Of a stretch of 64,000 nt of DNA, positions 16,721 to 24,876 are shown piece after piece. Below the pieces are notes generated by a model. It was not told the origin of the DNA and made no database searches. It saw only the letters and a program-made list of their open reading frames with translations. Source of the stretch: Schlesneria sp. (GTDB taxonomy: Bacteria; Planctomycetota; Planctomycetia; Planctomycetales; Planctomycetaceae); contig JAQGHU010000046.1 of NCBI GenBank assembly GCA_028291515.1, positions 105,647-169,646 on the forward strand. The letters are read 5' to 3'. Each line of letters opens with the position of its first letter. The stretch's first letter is position 1. The translations under genes and the position numbers were made by a program.

Positions 16721-16942
16721 ATGAGCCAGATTCCACACCTTCTCACGATTGGTCGAATCGCAGCCGAGGAAGGCGAAACGGTTCGGCGAATCCAGTATGT
16801 GCTGACATCGCGACCGCACATCAAACCCATCGCGTTGGCGGGTAACACCCGTCTCTACAACTCGCAATCCGTCGAGCAAATTCGAGCGGCACTTGCTGAG
16901 ATCAACTCCCGTCGAGTGAACCGGGAGGCAGTCCCATGCTGA
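16721..16942 (+). CDS. MerR/excisionase-like small HTH protein
   Basis: 73 residues beginning PHLLTIGRIAAEEGETVRRI, followed by a wing-like PIALAGNTRLYN and a helix QIRAALAEINSRR. This is the layout of small MerR-type DNA-binding proteins in planctomycete elements. Overlaps the next gene by 7 bp. Could be the excisionase or an early repressor of element B. Confidence 0.6.
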   Translation: MSQIPHLLTIGRIAAEEGETVRRIQYVLTSRPHIKPIALAGNTRLYNSQSVEQIRAALAEINSRRVNREAVPC

Positions 16943-17250
16943 TCCCTGCACTTCAAGACGCTGCCTGTCTCTCGCATGCTGCCCGCCTGTGGCTCCCGAA
17001 AGCTCGATCAGGCAAGCCGGTTCACCCTTCGGTGCTGTCTCGCTGGAGTGACCGAGGCGTTCTCGCCCCTAACGGTGAACGTGTCTATCTCCAGACCTGG
17101 CGCGTCGGCGGACAGCGACAAACAACCCAAGCGGCCGTTGAAGTATTCCTCGGGGCCCTCAACACCGAAGCGGTGGCGCGAGAGTCGAGCAACGCTGCTT
17201 CACGTCGCTCTCAGGAGTCCGCCGCTGCACTCGAAAAACTTGGCTGCTGA
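16936..17250 (+). CDS. DUF1580-like protein
   Basis: 104 residues; the centre HPSVLSRWSDRGVLAPNG ... VGGQRQTTQAAVEVFL matches the DUF1580 pattern (helix, RW, G, then GG-x-R-x-T-x-x-A-x-x-x-F). DUF1580 is almost confined to planctomycetes and likely binds DNA through a MerR-like fold. Coupled to the gene before. A better-preserved DUF1580 protein lies at 60365. Confidence 0.6.
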   Translation: MLIPALQDAACLSHAARLWLPKARSGKPVHPSVLSRWSDRGVLAPNGERVYLQTWRVGGQRQTTQAAVEVFLGALNTEAVARESSNAASRRSQESAAALEKLGC

Positions 17251-17301
17251 GAATTGTCTCAGCGGTCACCTCTCTGTCCCTGTCTTCGAAAGGTCCTGTC
17301 C

Positions 17302-17505
17302 ATGTTCACGCATCCTCATTTGCATCCCTACTTGATCCAGGCACCACAGCAACGCGAAACACAGCCAGTCGCAGTTCTTTACTCCAAAGGGTCGCGCATC
17401 GAATGCAAATCGCCAGGCGACGTCAAAACCGTACTGGACGAGCAAGAAAAGATGCAGCATCGCCGCCGTCGGCTGGCACTGCTCCAACTGGAAAACGTCC
17501 GCTAA
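17302..17505 (+). CDS. Small basic hypothetical protein
   Basis: 67 residues taking ATG 17302; the open frame reaches 17254 but without a convincing start. His/Pro-rich beginning (FTHPHLHPYL), then VAVLYSKGSRIECKS and a basic helix EKMQHRRRRLALLQLE. Function unknown. Precedes the three-paralogue family. Confidence 0.5.
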   Translation: MFTHPHLHPYLIQAPQQRETQPVAVLYSKGSRIECKSPGDVKTVLDEQEKMQHRRRRLALLQLENVR

Positions 17506-17532
17506 CCACCGCTCACACCAAAGGAAGTTTAA

Positions 17533-17796
17533 GTGCAAACTCGAACGATCGACACACCCACCAACATCACCACCCCAGAGGGCGAACGAGTCGTATATCG
17601 CACGATTGAGAAGCGGGTCTCAATCTGTGAACGGGCCAACATCGGGCCCGGCGGAGCAACCGCGATTCACAATGACTTGGAGAAGATGATCGCCTCAATT
17701 GATCTCGAAATCGCAGTACTTCGTGGCCGACGCGAAACATTCGTTGTCTTAGATCGTATCGCTCTGGCTGCAATGAACGATACGCCTTCTGTCTAA
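17533..17796 (+). CDS. Small paralogue family, copy 1
   Basis: 87 residues from GTG 17533. Plan shared with the next two genes: a short polar start, a beta segment ERVVYRTIEKRVSI, then a long helix NDLEKMIASIDLEIAVLRGR with heptad spacing, and a hydrophobic end. Likely a small oligomeric helical protein. The three genes lie in a row with 20-40 bp gaps. Confidence 0.6.
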   Translation: MQTRTIDTPTNITTPEGERVVYRTIEKRVSICERANIGPGGATAIHNDLEKMIASIDLEIAVLRGRRETFVVLDRIALAAMNDTPSV

Positions 17797-17817
17797 CTCC
17801 CCCAAGGAACGCATCGA

Positions 17818-18075
17818 ATGAAGACTGCAAATAAGGAAACGCCGAGCGAGCACATCGACCAGGCAACCGGCAATAAGATCACTTATAGGGAAACTCAGAA
17901 ATGGATCCCCATCAGCGAGCGCGGTGGACCTGCGATGGACTCATGTACCGCGAGCGCCGTAGCCGTTCAGCGGATGCTCGACGAATTGGATGCACAGATC
18001 AATACATTGCGAGGGCGGCGAGCGCATCTTGAGACCGCGCATCTGACGCTGCTGATCGCAGCACGCGGCGACTGA
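17818..18075 (+). CDS. Small paralogue family, copy 2
   Basis: 85 residues; aligns with copy 1 through NKITYRETQKWIPISER and LDELDAQINTLRGRR. The identical INTLRGRR/IAVLRGRR helix core shows common descent by tandem duplication. No family recognised. Confidence 0.6.
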   Translation: MKTANKETPSEHIDQATGNKITYRETQKWIPISERGGPAMDSCTASAVAVQRMLDELDAQINTLRGRRAHLETAHLTLLIAARGD

Positions 18076-18111
18076 TTCAACCAACTCAGAATTCAAACAG
18101 GACTAATCCAC

Positions 18112-18402
18112 ATGTTCGCTACCCGCCAGTTACCCGACCGAGTCTCTGAAACTGAAACTGGCCCGCAAGGCCAAGACGTCGTCATCCGCGAGACGGAACG
18201 CTATCTCGACTTCCCGGCCACGCTCGGGATGACAGTGCAAGACCTCAATGCAGCGGCACTCAATCTTCAAAGGGGGATCGCCATGAAGAAAGGTGAAATT
18301 AATCAGCTCAACATCCAGATAAGTGAAATGGAGGTGTTGATGAGGATCGTATCGGTGGCTGCACGGGACACGCCGGTGACTTCTGGTCCGTCTTGGCGCT
18401 GA
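18112..18402 (+). CDS. Small paralogue family, copy 3
   Basis: 96 residues; more diverged. Retains the QDVVIRETERYLDF strand and a helix (MKKGEINQLNIQISEMEVLM) in the same place but without the LRGRR motif. Followed by a perfect 11-bp hairpin that ends this group. Confidence 0.55.
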   Translation: MFATRQLPDRVSETETGPQGQDVVIRETERYLDFPATLGMTVQDLNAAALNLQRGIAMKKGEINQLNIQISEMEVLMRIVSVAARDTPVTSGPSWR

Positions 18403-18417
18403 TCCAAAGAAGCGAGT

Positions 18418-18453
18418 GAGCCCTTCGGGGGCAAATCCGAAGGGCTCTTGTCT
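18418..18453 (+). terminator. Perfect 11-bp hairpin, terminator-like
   Basis: GAGCCCTTCGG and CCGAAGGGCTC pair exactly around an 8-base loop; the following TTGTCT is only partly T-rich. It lies 15 bp after the third paralogue. Confidence 0.65.
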
Positions 18454-18488
18454 CGCATGTCCCAAACCACATCAAGGACGGTCCAATC

Positions 18489-18671
18489 ATGCATGATGTC
18501 CAATCAAATATCAAGACGATTTCGCCCCTTGCAACGAAACTGAAGTGCCGGCGTGAGTCGGTTGCGGTGACGAAGCCCAGCGAATCGGAAATCCGCAATA
18601 GCCTCGCATCTGCCGAATCTTGGATCAGTGAACACGGTCTCCCCATCGCGATTGGCGGTGCGCCGTGGTAA
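18489..18671 (+). CDS. Small hypothetical protein
   Basis: 60 residues: a basic start (TKLKCRRES) and a helix SEIRNSLASAESWISEHG. Overlaps the next gene by 7 bp. Function unknown. Confidence 0.45.
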   Translation: MHDVQSNIKTISPLATKLKCRRESVAVTKPSESEIRNSLASAESWISEHGLPIAIGGAPW

Positions 18672-18913
18672 CGATTCCGAATCATCATGTCTGCGAAATC
18701 CACGTCAAAGGTAGCGTAGTTCGCGGCACTCCACGAATCCGACCTCTGCTCGAATTCCTTCAAGACTGGCGGAAGGCTGGCGGATTGAAGGCAGGCGATT
18801 GGATTGCGCAGGATCGCGGTTACTACGGGGTCATCCATGAACGAGGCGCGTACCTCGTGAGTGCCAATGGCGACTCCCTGGCTTCGCACCTCGCAGCTGG
18901 GGTGCTCCAATGA
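18665..18913 (+). CDS. Small hypothetical protein
   Basis: 82 residues from GTG 18665 inside the end of the previous gene. Contains RPLLEFLQDWRKAGGLKAGD and then a beta segment DRGYYGVIHERGAYLV. Its stop overlaps the next ATG (ATGA at 18910). Function unknown; part of a coupled chain leading to the primase-helicase. Confidence 0.55.
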   Translation: MVTIPNHHVCEIHVKGSVVRGTPRIRPLLEFLQDWRKAGGLKAGDWIAQDRGYYGVIHERGAYLVSANGDSLASHLAAGVLQ

Positions 18914-19074
18914 TCACCGCACAGCAGGCAATCAAGAACTGGCATGCCGCTCCTATGAATCGCCGGTTCTACTGTGATGGGCCGGATCACGAGAGCGAGA
19001 TTGCAGAACGAGCGTACCGAGCGGCTTACTCTGCATCCGCACAAGAAGCGACCCGGAGGAGGGCAGGGCGATGA
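18910..19074 (+). CDS. 54-residue coupled micro-protein
   Basis: ATG 18910 overlaps the previous stop and its own stop overlaps the primase-helicase start (ATGA at 19071). Sequence MITAQQAIKNWHAAPMNRRF, then a CDGPDHESEIAERAYRAAYS helix and a basic end. Coupling on both sides supports it as a real gene. Function unknown. Confidence 0.5.
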   Translation: MITAQQAIKNWHAAPMNRRFYCDGPDHESEIAERAYRAAYSASAQEATRRRAGR

Positions 19075-21692
19075 CTGCCAACCGACCGCGATTCAATCGC
19101 GACGACGTCGTATGGGCAGCCAAGGGCCGATGGCCCGACATCCTGCAATCGATCTGCGGTGTCGATTCGCAGCTGTTGGACGGCCGTCATCATCCGTGCC
19201 CCATGTGCAAACAGGGGAAAGACTGTTTCCGTGTGTTTTCTGATTTTGCACAGACGGGTGGCGCGTTCTGCAACAAATGTCATAGCGAAAAGAATGGCGA
19301 CGGGTTCGCGGCGATTGAACAATTCCGCGGCGTCGGTTTTCTTGAGGCGTTGGAACTGGTCGCGTTGTATCTCAATGTCGCGCCGGAACAACCGAACCGA
19401 CAAGCAACCCAGTCTTGGCCAATTGAGCGTCCTCAGAAACCGGTGCCCGAACTCGATGACCTCCGCAAACAGTTCTCGGTCGAGACGGATTCAGTCCTGG
19501 TCAATGCTGCGTTTGCCCAGTTCGCCGAGGCCAAGAAGCCGATCACTGTTGCTGCTCTGCATGCCGTCGGTGCAGAGTTGGTCGAATGGCCGAAGTCCGA
19601 TGAGCATGGCCGGCCCTGCATCGCGATCCCTGCCTTTGCCGAATCGGGCAAGGTCTCAGGCTACATTTTGCGGCGAGTCGACGGCAGCGAGTTCCCCGAG
19701 TCCGGTCCTCTCGGCGTACGTAAAACACACATGCTGAGAGGTTCGGTCGATGGCTGGGTGATCCCCGGTGGTTTCGAGCGACTTGAGCAAGCCCATACCG
19801 TGTGGCGAGTGGAGGGTGTTCCCGATGCGCTCGCGCTGGCACCGCTGCTTCCCGACGATCATTCGGTTGTCACCAACATTGCTGGCTGTCAGTCGATTCC
19901 TGCGAAGATCGACATTTTCGAGGGCAAGGCGGTCATCTCTATCGGTGATGCTGACCGGCCAGGGCTCCTCGGCGCGGTGAAGTTCGCCAAGTCGATAAGT
20001 GGCACCGCTGTGTCTGTCAAATCGCCAAAGCTTCAGTTTCCCATTGTGGCCGATCATGGAAGTGATCTGCGGGACCTGCTGTCTGACGGCATGTCATTCG
20101 CCGAGTTGATGGCGATTGTGGTGCAGACACCGGAATTTGTCTCTCGAGTGTTCGTCGTCGAGGATCTGCAATCTTCAGAATCTATCGAACTGCAGAAGTT
20201 CGGCTTCGTGGTGCTCAGCAAAGACTCGCGATCGAACAAATTGGCCGAGTTCAGTCACCTCGTCCTTTGCGAGACGGATGAGTTTTGCAAGTTCGATGAG
20301 TATGTTGCGGTCGTCCGCAGGCTCAATACCGGCATCAAGCCATGCTCAATGCGAATGACGGGCTTTGTTGATTGGCTCGAATCTCTCGATGCAATGGAAC
20401 CGTCCGACATCGAACGACAAATCGTCACTCTCACCGAAGCTGCTCCGCCGATCCGACCGAGCACTGGCCTGTTGATGCGGTCTGCTGGTGAGCTAGTTCG
20501 CGAATTCCCTGAACTGCGAAGACCGGTCATTGAGGAGCTCCTGCGCGTGGGCGAGACGATGAACATTATCGCGGCGTCAAAGTTCGGAAAGTCCTGGCTG
20601 ATGCTGCTACTGGCGTTCTGTGTTGCCTGCGGTCCCAAGAAATGGCTTGGCAAGTTCTGGACGACCCGCGGCAAAGTCTTGTACGTCGACAACGAACTTC
20701 ATCCTGAGACGCTCGCTCATCGTTTGCCACTTGTTGCCCACTCTTTAGGCCTGAAACCGGAGGAATGGGCCGACAATCTGACGATCGTTAATCTGCGTGG
20801 TTCGCTGGTCGACCTGAAGGCCTTGGCGGCAATGCTTTCGAATCTCCAGCACGGCGAATACTCCGTCATCATTCTGGATGCGTGGTATCGATTCCAACCG
20901 GCCGGCATGGACGAGAACGCAAACAGCGATGTGATGGCCCTCTACAACTTGCTTGACTCGATCTCGGCTCGCATCGGCAGCGCGTTCATCTGCGTTCACC
21001 ATTCGAGCAAGGGCGACCAGTCAGGGAAGGCAACCACAGATGTCGGCAGCGGCGCGGGTAGTCAATCTCGCGCCGCTGATTGCCATCTGGTGATGCGTGC
21101 CCACGAAGCCGACAACGCGGTCGTTGTCGACGCCGCGGTCCGGAGCTGGAAACCACTCAAGCCATTTTGCCTGAGATGGGAGTTCCCTGCCTGGACGCCG
21201 GCTGACGATCTGGATCCAGCCGACATCAAGAAACCGAATGGCAAGAAGGCGAAGGCTGATGATGGGGAGACTAGCGATTGCGACCCTCTGACGACCCGTG
21301 AAATGAAGCAGCAAATGGTTCGGCTGAAGGTTCTGGAGGCTTACGAAGCAAAGCCTGACGGTGAGACCAGCAGTCAGCTAGCGGCCGATGCTGGTCTGAA
21401 CACCAAGAACTTCTCACCGATTCAATCCAGCCTACTCCTAGACAAATTAGTTGAGCCTTGCACGGTAAAGAAATCGCGTGGCAGTTGGCCAGGATTCAAG
21501 ATTTCCGCCGCTGGATTGGCAACGGTCCGACAACTCCGACAACTCCGACAAAATGCGGAATCTGTCGGAGTGTCGGACAAAGATACAGTCACTCCGACAA
21601 CCGCCCCCCCTTTAGGGGGCGGTGTCTGTCGGAGTGTTGTGTCTGACGTCCCGGAGTTCGACGACCTGTTCAGAGGAGGACAGCCAGCATGA
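19071..21692 (+). CDS. Primase-helicase (zinc finger, TOPRIM, RecA-like)
   Basis: 873 residues. A CHC2-like zinc finger (CPMC at 43-46, CNKC at 67-70) is followed by a TOPRIM region (VEGVPDALAL near 245, ISIGDADRPG near 290) and a C-terminal RecA/AAA_25-type ATPase: Walker A ASKFGKSW (about 501), Walker B VIILDAW (about 600) and VHHSSKGD. This is the layout of phage T7 gp4/RepA-like primase-helicases, which unwind DNA and lay primers. A winged helix-like C-terminal part follows. The 3' end of the gene carries iteron-like repeats, so it probably replicates element B from an internal origin. Confidence 0.85.
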   Translation: MTANRPRFNRDDVVWAAKGRWPDILQSICGVDSQLLDGRHHPCPMCKQGKDCFRVFSDFAQTGGAFCNKCHSEKNGDGFAAIEQFRGVGFLEALELVALYLNVAPEQPNRQATQSWPIERPQKPVPELDDLRKQFSVETDSVLVNAAFAQFAEAKKPITVAALHAVGAELVEWPKSDEHGRPCIAIPAFAESGKVSGYILRRVDGSEFPESGPLGVRKTHMLRGSVDGWVIPGGFERLEQAHTVWRVEGVPDALALAPLLPDDHSVVTNIAGCQSIPAKIDIFEGKAVISIGDADRPGLLGAVKFAKSISGTAVSVKSPKLQFPIVADHGSDLRDLLSDGMSFAELMAIVVQTPEFVSRVFVVEDLQSSESIELQKFGFVVLSKDSRSNKLAEFSHLVLCETDEFCKFDEYVAVVRRLNTGIKPCSMRMTGFVDWLESLDAMEPSDIERQIVTLTEAAPPIRPSTGLLMRSAGELVREFPELRRPVIEELLRVGETMNIIAASKFGKSWLMLLLAFCVACGPKKWLGKFWTTRGKVLYVDNELHPETLAHRLPLVAHSLGLKPEEWADNLTIVNLRGSLVDLKALAAMLSNLQHGEYSVIILDAWYRFQPAGMDENANSDVMALYNLLDSISARIGSAFICVHHSSKGDQSGKATTDVGSGAGSQSRAADCHLVMRAHEADNAVVVDAAVRSWKPLKPFCLRWEFPAWTPADDLDPADIKKPNGKKAKADDGETSDCDPLTTREMKQQMVRLKVLEAYEAKPDGETSSQLAADAGLNTKNFSPIQSSLLLDKLVEPCTVKKSRGSWPGFKISAAGLATVRQLRQLRQNAESVGVSDKDTVTPTTAPPLGGGVCRSVVSDVPEFDDLFRGGQPA
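21526..21633. repeat. Seven 7-bp iteron-like repeats, possible origin
   Basis: TCCGACA occurs four times (21526, 21535, 21544, 21593) and its complement TGTCGGA three times (21563, 21571, 21627) in 108 bp. The first three copies are exactly 9 bp apart and read in frame as repeated LRQ codons. The last two flank a GC-rich hairpin (CCGCCCCC, 21601-21608, with GGGGGCGG, 21615-21622). Located in the last 170 bp of the primase-helicase gene; suits initiator-binding iterons. Confidence 0.65.
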
Positions 21693-21961
21693 TCACCAAG
21701 CCCGAATGCCCACAGTGCCGATCGACCGACCTACGCCATGAATCAGGCGATCGCTTTCAATGCAATAGCTGCCTCTGGCGTTGCCTGGTGACCGATGGCA
21801 GGGCGCATTCGCTCGTCGATATGGGCTCTGCTGGCACTCGTAAGGCTCGCAAGCGACTTCAGACGACCGCTAAGCCGTCCACCGATCTGGATGCGTTAGA
21901 CGCGATGCTGCGTGGGGGAGACCACCCCCCTGTTAATTTTGCCAAGAAATACGCCGCATGA
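21689..21961 (+). CDS. Small zinc-ribbon protein
   Basis: 90 residues; ATG overlaps the primase-helicase stop (ATGA). CPQC (8-11) and CNSC (about 25-28) make a treble-clef/zinc-ribbon like those of small phage regulatory proteins. The C-terminal half is Lys/Arg-rich then acidic. Probably co-translated with the replication protein. Confidence 0.65.
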   Translation: MITKPECPQCRSTDLRHESGDRFQCNSCLWRCLVTDGRAHSLVDMGSAGTRKARKRLQTTAKPSTDLDALDAMLRGGDHPPVNFAKKYAA

Positions 21962-22130
21962 CAGTTCGGTTAGGACCAGCGGGGACCACAGTCTGACCCC
22001 ACCCTCGGGGTTTGGGTAGATGGGGAGGGTAGGGTCAAGCGGAATAGCCCCTCCCCTCCAAACCGTTTTGCAGCCGCGCATGAACTTTTGTTACCCCGGT
22101 TCAAATGAGATTTCTGACAAAGGATAGAAG
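21962..22130. other. Non-coding G/C-block region before terS
   Basis: 169 bp with several G- and C-runs. TGACCC (about 21994) pairs with GGGTCA (about 22033) and GGGGAGG with CCTCCCC, making a compact nested structure. It directly precedes the terminase small subunit; in phages and satellites the packaging site often lies there, so a pac/cos candidate. Confidence 0.4.
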
Positions 22131-22469
22131 ATGGCCAAAGCACATAAGGCGGCCTTCACGGCACCGCAGCACCTTGAGCCAGAGACCCGCAGGTGGTTCG
22201 AAGCGGTGGCGACGGAGTTCGTGCTGGAAGAACACCACCTGCGATTGTTGGCGTTGGCTGGTGAGGCGTGGGATCGCTGTCAGGCTGCACGGCTGGCGAT
22301 CCAAACGCACGGACTGACGTTCAACGACCGTTTCGGGACGCCCAAGGCGCGACCAGAAATCGCCATCGAACGGGATAGCCGAATCGGATTCAGTCGATGC
22401 GTACGGGAGCTTGGGCTGGACCTGCAAGAACCTGAATCACGACCGCCACGAACTGGAGGGCGATCCTGA
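22131..22469 (+). CDS. P27-like terminase small subunit
   Basis: 112 residues with the P27/Terminase_4 pattern: PQHLEPETRRWFEAVATEF, LRLLALAGEAWDRCQAARLAI, a T/N-G-x-x-P segment and a final FSRCVRELGLDL. TerS proteins bind packaging sites and direct the large terminase. No large terminase gene is found nearby. Lone TerS genes occur in phage satellites that redirect packaging of a helper phage. Confidence 0.7.
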   Translation: MAKAHKAAFTAPQHLEPETRRWFEAVATEFVLEEHHLRLLALAGEAWDRCQAARLAIQTHGLTFNDRFGTPKARPEIAIERDSRIGFSRCVRELGLDLQEPESRPPRTGGRS

Positions 22470-22948
22470 TGCCAGCAGTACCGAAACGACAACGACGGCA
22501 ACAACCGACTGACCGATTAGCCGATCTGAGCGAGGACCTACTCGCCGACTTGCGGACTGGCAGTCCAATATTCGAGCGATACGAAACGATCGACGATATG
22601 CGGGATGCCTGGGAGGAGTTTGGCGACGAGATCCTGGCAGCGTGGATTGTTCTGCAACCTGGCACTCGTCCATTTGCTTGGTGGCTGTTCGATCACGGAA
22701 AAGAGCGACCGATCATTGGTGACTTGCCAGATTTTGCACTGGTCTGCCAACGCCGCGACGCGAGATTCGGTTTTCTCGACACATCTATCTGGCTTTGTCC
22801 GGGTTATCTACAGGAGCCCGAATGCCCCTATCTCGAACGGATGGGGATCTTGTCAGAAGAAGAATTGAAGCGGATCCAAATTGAAACCTACCCCAGCCAA
22901 TACTGCTGTGGTGTGCCGCGGCGAAAACGCCCCAATGACCCCCAATGA
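22469..22948 (+). CDS. Hypothetical protein downstream of TerS
   Basis: 159 residues; ATG overlaps the TerS stop. Begins basic (PKRQRRQQPTDRL), then a helix and an acidic region with aromatic residues including PFAWWLFDHGKERP. The C-terminus has CPYLERMG and a QYCCGVPRRKRP Cys pair. Mixed alpha/beta, no membrane segment. Probably functions with TerS. Confidence 0.6.
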   Translation: MPAVPKRQRRQQPTDRLADLSEDLLADLRTGSPIFERYETIDDMRDAWEEFGDEILAAWIVLQPGTRPFAWWLFDHGKERPIIGDLPDFALVCQRRDARFGFLDTSIWLCPGYLQEPECPYLERMGILSEEELKRIQIETYPSQYCCGVPRRKRPNDPQ

Positions 22949-23037
22949 CTAGCACTGCGGAAATGTATCCGCAGGCATTACGAGTTCCTTGGCGGATAAC
23001 TACCGTCCGGAAAGGCTCTGACGATGAAGTATCTTGA
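22945..23037 (+). CDS. Possible 30-residue micro-ORF
   Basis: ATG 22945 overlaps the previous stop (ATGA) and the ORF runs into the next gene. The overlaps suit coupling but the sequence has no distinctive pattern. Confidence 0.3.
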   Translation: MTSTAEMYPQALRVPWRITTVRKGSDDEVS

Positions 23038-23368
23038 TTTCGAAGGCGATTTGCAGACCGCGCTCACCGCAGCGATCGCTGACAAGCAAGTCTGTGCTCG
23101 ACTACAGCGAATTTTCTCCAATGCTGAGTTCGTCGAACGCGCTCCCCGATTCTGTTCGTGGGTGACTGATGCTTGCGATAGCGGCAACGGCCAGCGAATC
23201 GATCTGTTTGACTGGAGCGATGGTGCTGTCGCAAACTCGGTGACGGTGATCGTCGGGTTCGTGTCTCAGGATTGGGGCGACTCCCCACTGATTCGAGAAT
23301 TCATCTGTGCGGCGCTGCGGCTGACAAGTCGCGCTGTCTGTGGCCGATTGGCGGTGCCACATGGCTGA
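23024..23368 (+). CDS. Hypothetical protein
   Basis: 114 residues: FEGDLQTALTAAIADKQVC, a Cys/Trp-containing middle (FCSWVTDACDSGNGQRIDLF) and a C-terminal strand NSVTVIVGFV. Overlaps the poly-serine gene by 8 bp. Function unknown; lies in the coupled run from TerS. Confidence 0.55.
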   Translation: MKYLDFEGDLQTALTAAIADKQVCARLQRIFSNAEFVERAPRFCSWVTDACDSGNGQRIDLFDWSDGAVANSVTVIVGFVSQDWGDSPLIREFICAALRLTSRAVCGRLAVPHG

Positions 23369-24875
23369 GGGCGATATTAATGGTTTTGATGACGACGGTG
23401 CCAGACGAATCGCAAACGTTGTGCATATTGTCGAGCATCAGGTATTAACTCCTTTACGGCGACAACGCCGATGGCCTGGCCCATTTTCATCTGTCACATC
23501 AGGCGGTGGCGGCGGGGATTCAACGACCTGCGGTTGCTGCAATCCGTTCGATTGTTCGCCGCGAGTCAATGCGTCGGTCGGGACGTGCGAATCGTGTCCC
23601 GATGGTGCTCTGTCTGAATACTCTCTGCAGTTCGGGACCTGGATTGCGTGGCCGGAACTTGGCGGTACACACATCCTCTATCACTCGACGGAAAAAGAGG
23701 AGTACGCCAGCGACGACTACACGTCCTCCTCATGCCTGTGGTGGTCAGAGATCATTTGCGTCTCGGCACCCCCATCGTCGTCCAGCAGTTCGAGCTCCAG
23801 CAGTGCACCAACGGGTTGTTACCAGCGACAACTGACACAGGCAGGCGACGACTCAAAAGTCGTGCTGCTGTTCATCAGTGGCACGAATGTGATGGGGATC
23901 GATAACAGTGATCCACCGACATACATTCCGTCTGGCGAGGGCAAGTGGTCGTGTCGATGCACGCAAAAGATGGTAGTCGAGAACGGCGAGTTGTTCCCTG
24001 ATCCGGCAGGACTGAGCGGAAGTATCTGCTTAGTCGTCAGTCCTGAAGGTCGCTGCTGCTGCAACTGCTTCATAATGCATTGGCCGGGTTTAACCGTAAC
24101 GAATGAAACGCAGGCTGGACTTGATCTGGCTGCTGTCAGCGGCCCGGGCGACATCTATATGGACGGCAACGGGGTTGAGCATGTCACCGTCAATACGCCT
24201 GCCATTCATTGCCAGATCCGACCGACGTTTGGCTGCTGGTGGGCATCGCCTAACTACGGGAACGACAATATTGAGTCCCCGGACATCGATCTGCAATGGG
24301 CCTACTCCGGGGGGGAGGGGGTGGCGCAGATACGGGTTAGTTATATCAACAACTTTGCTCCCGGCGTGACGCATCCGTACTGGACAAATGCCTTCTACTA
24401 CTCAAAGGATTTCTCCTGCGCAGGCGGTACATTCACGATTGATCACTCGTCTGTGATCCTTCCATCGACCGGTGTCGCGTGGCCGGACACATTCACCGTC
24501 GAGGCCACACCATGCGAAGGTGATTCGAGTAGTTCGTCTTCGAGCAGTTCGAGCTCAACCCCAAGCTCCAGTAGTTCGAGTTCCCCGAGCAGTTCGTCAA
24601 GCTCGTCGTCCCCATCCAGTTCGAGCAGCAGTTCTCCACCAAGTTCGTCGTCAAGTTCCAGCCCATCAAGTTCGTCGTCGAGCTCGCCATCAAGTAGCAG
24701 TTCGTCGAGTTCGTCGGGCTGCACGGGATCCGGCGGAACATACACATGGAACGGCACAAGCTGGGACGGTCCGGTGGGCTCAACCTGCTCGGATGGCTGT
24801 ACATCAATGAGCCCTGACTTCTTCTATCCGCCTGACACTCACGTTGGCGAAACCACTACCACAGGATGCGTCTAA
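23361..24875 (+). CDS. Poly-serine surface/virion-like protein
   Basis: 504 residues from ATG 23361. A Cys-rich N-terminal part (CGCCNPFDCSPRV) is followed by a short Ser run, a large globular region, and a second region of about 75 residues made almost only of S-runs broken by P, then a Cys-containing C-terminus. Codons for Ser vary (AGT, AGC, TCG, TCC), so the run is maintained at protein level. No signal peptide. The architecture suits an extended surface or spike protein of a satellite. A glycosyltransferase gene follows. Confidence 0.6.
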   Translation: MAEGDINGFDDDGARRIANVVHIVEHQVLTPLRRQRRWPGPFSSVTSGGGGGDSTTCGCCNPFDCSPRVNASVGTCESCPDGALSEYSLQFGTWIAWPELGGTHILYHSTEKEEYASDDYTSSSCLWWSEIICVSAPPSSSSSSSSSSAPTGCYQRQLTQAGDDSKVVLLFISGTNVMGIDNSDPPTYIPSGEGKWSCRCTQKMVVENGELFPDPAGLSGSICLVVSPEGRCCCNCFIMHWPGLTVTNETQAGLDLAAVSGPGDIYMDGNGVEHVTVNTPAIHCQIRPTFGCWWASPNYGNDNIESPDIDLQWAYSGGEGVAQIRVSYINNFAPGVTHPYWTNAFYYSKDFSCAGGTFTIDHSSVILPSTGVAWPDTFTVEATPCEGDSSSSSSSSSSSTPSSSSSSSPSSSSSSSSPSSSSSSSPPSSSSSSSPSSSSSSSPSSSSSSSSSGCTGSGGTYTWNGTSWDGPVGSTCSDGCTSMSPDFFYPPDTHVGETTTTGCV

Positions 24876-24876
24876 C

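Noticed and set aside
24500..24720. Tandem DNA repeat array in the Ser region
   Set aside because: Codons for Ser vary, so it is a protein-level repeat, not a recent DNA satellite.
24443..24757. Leu/Asp-rich minus-strand ORFs under the Ser-run
   Set aside because: Produced by the complement of Ser codons; low complexity and no start signal.
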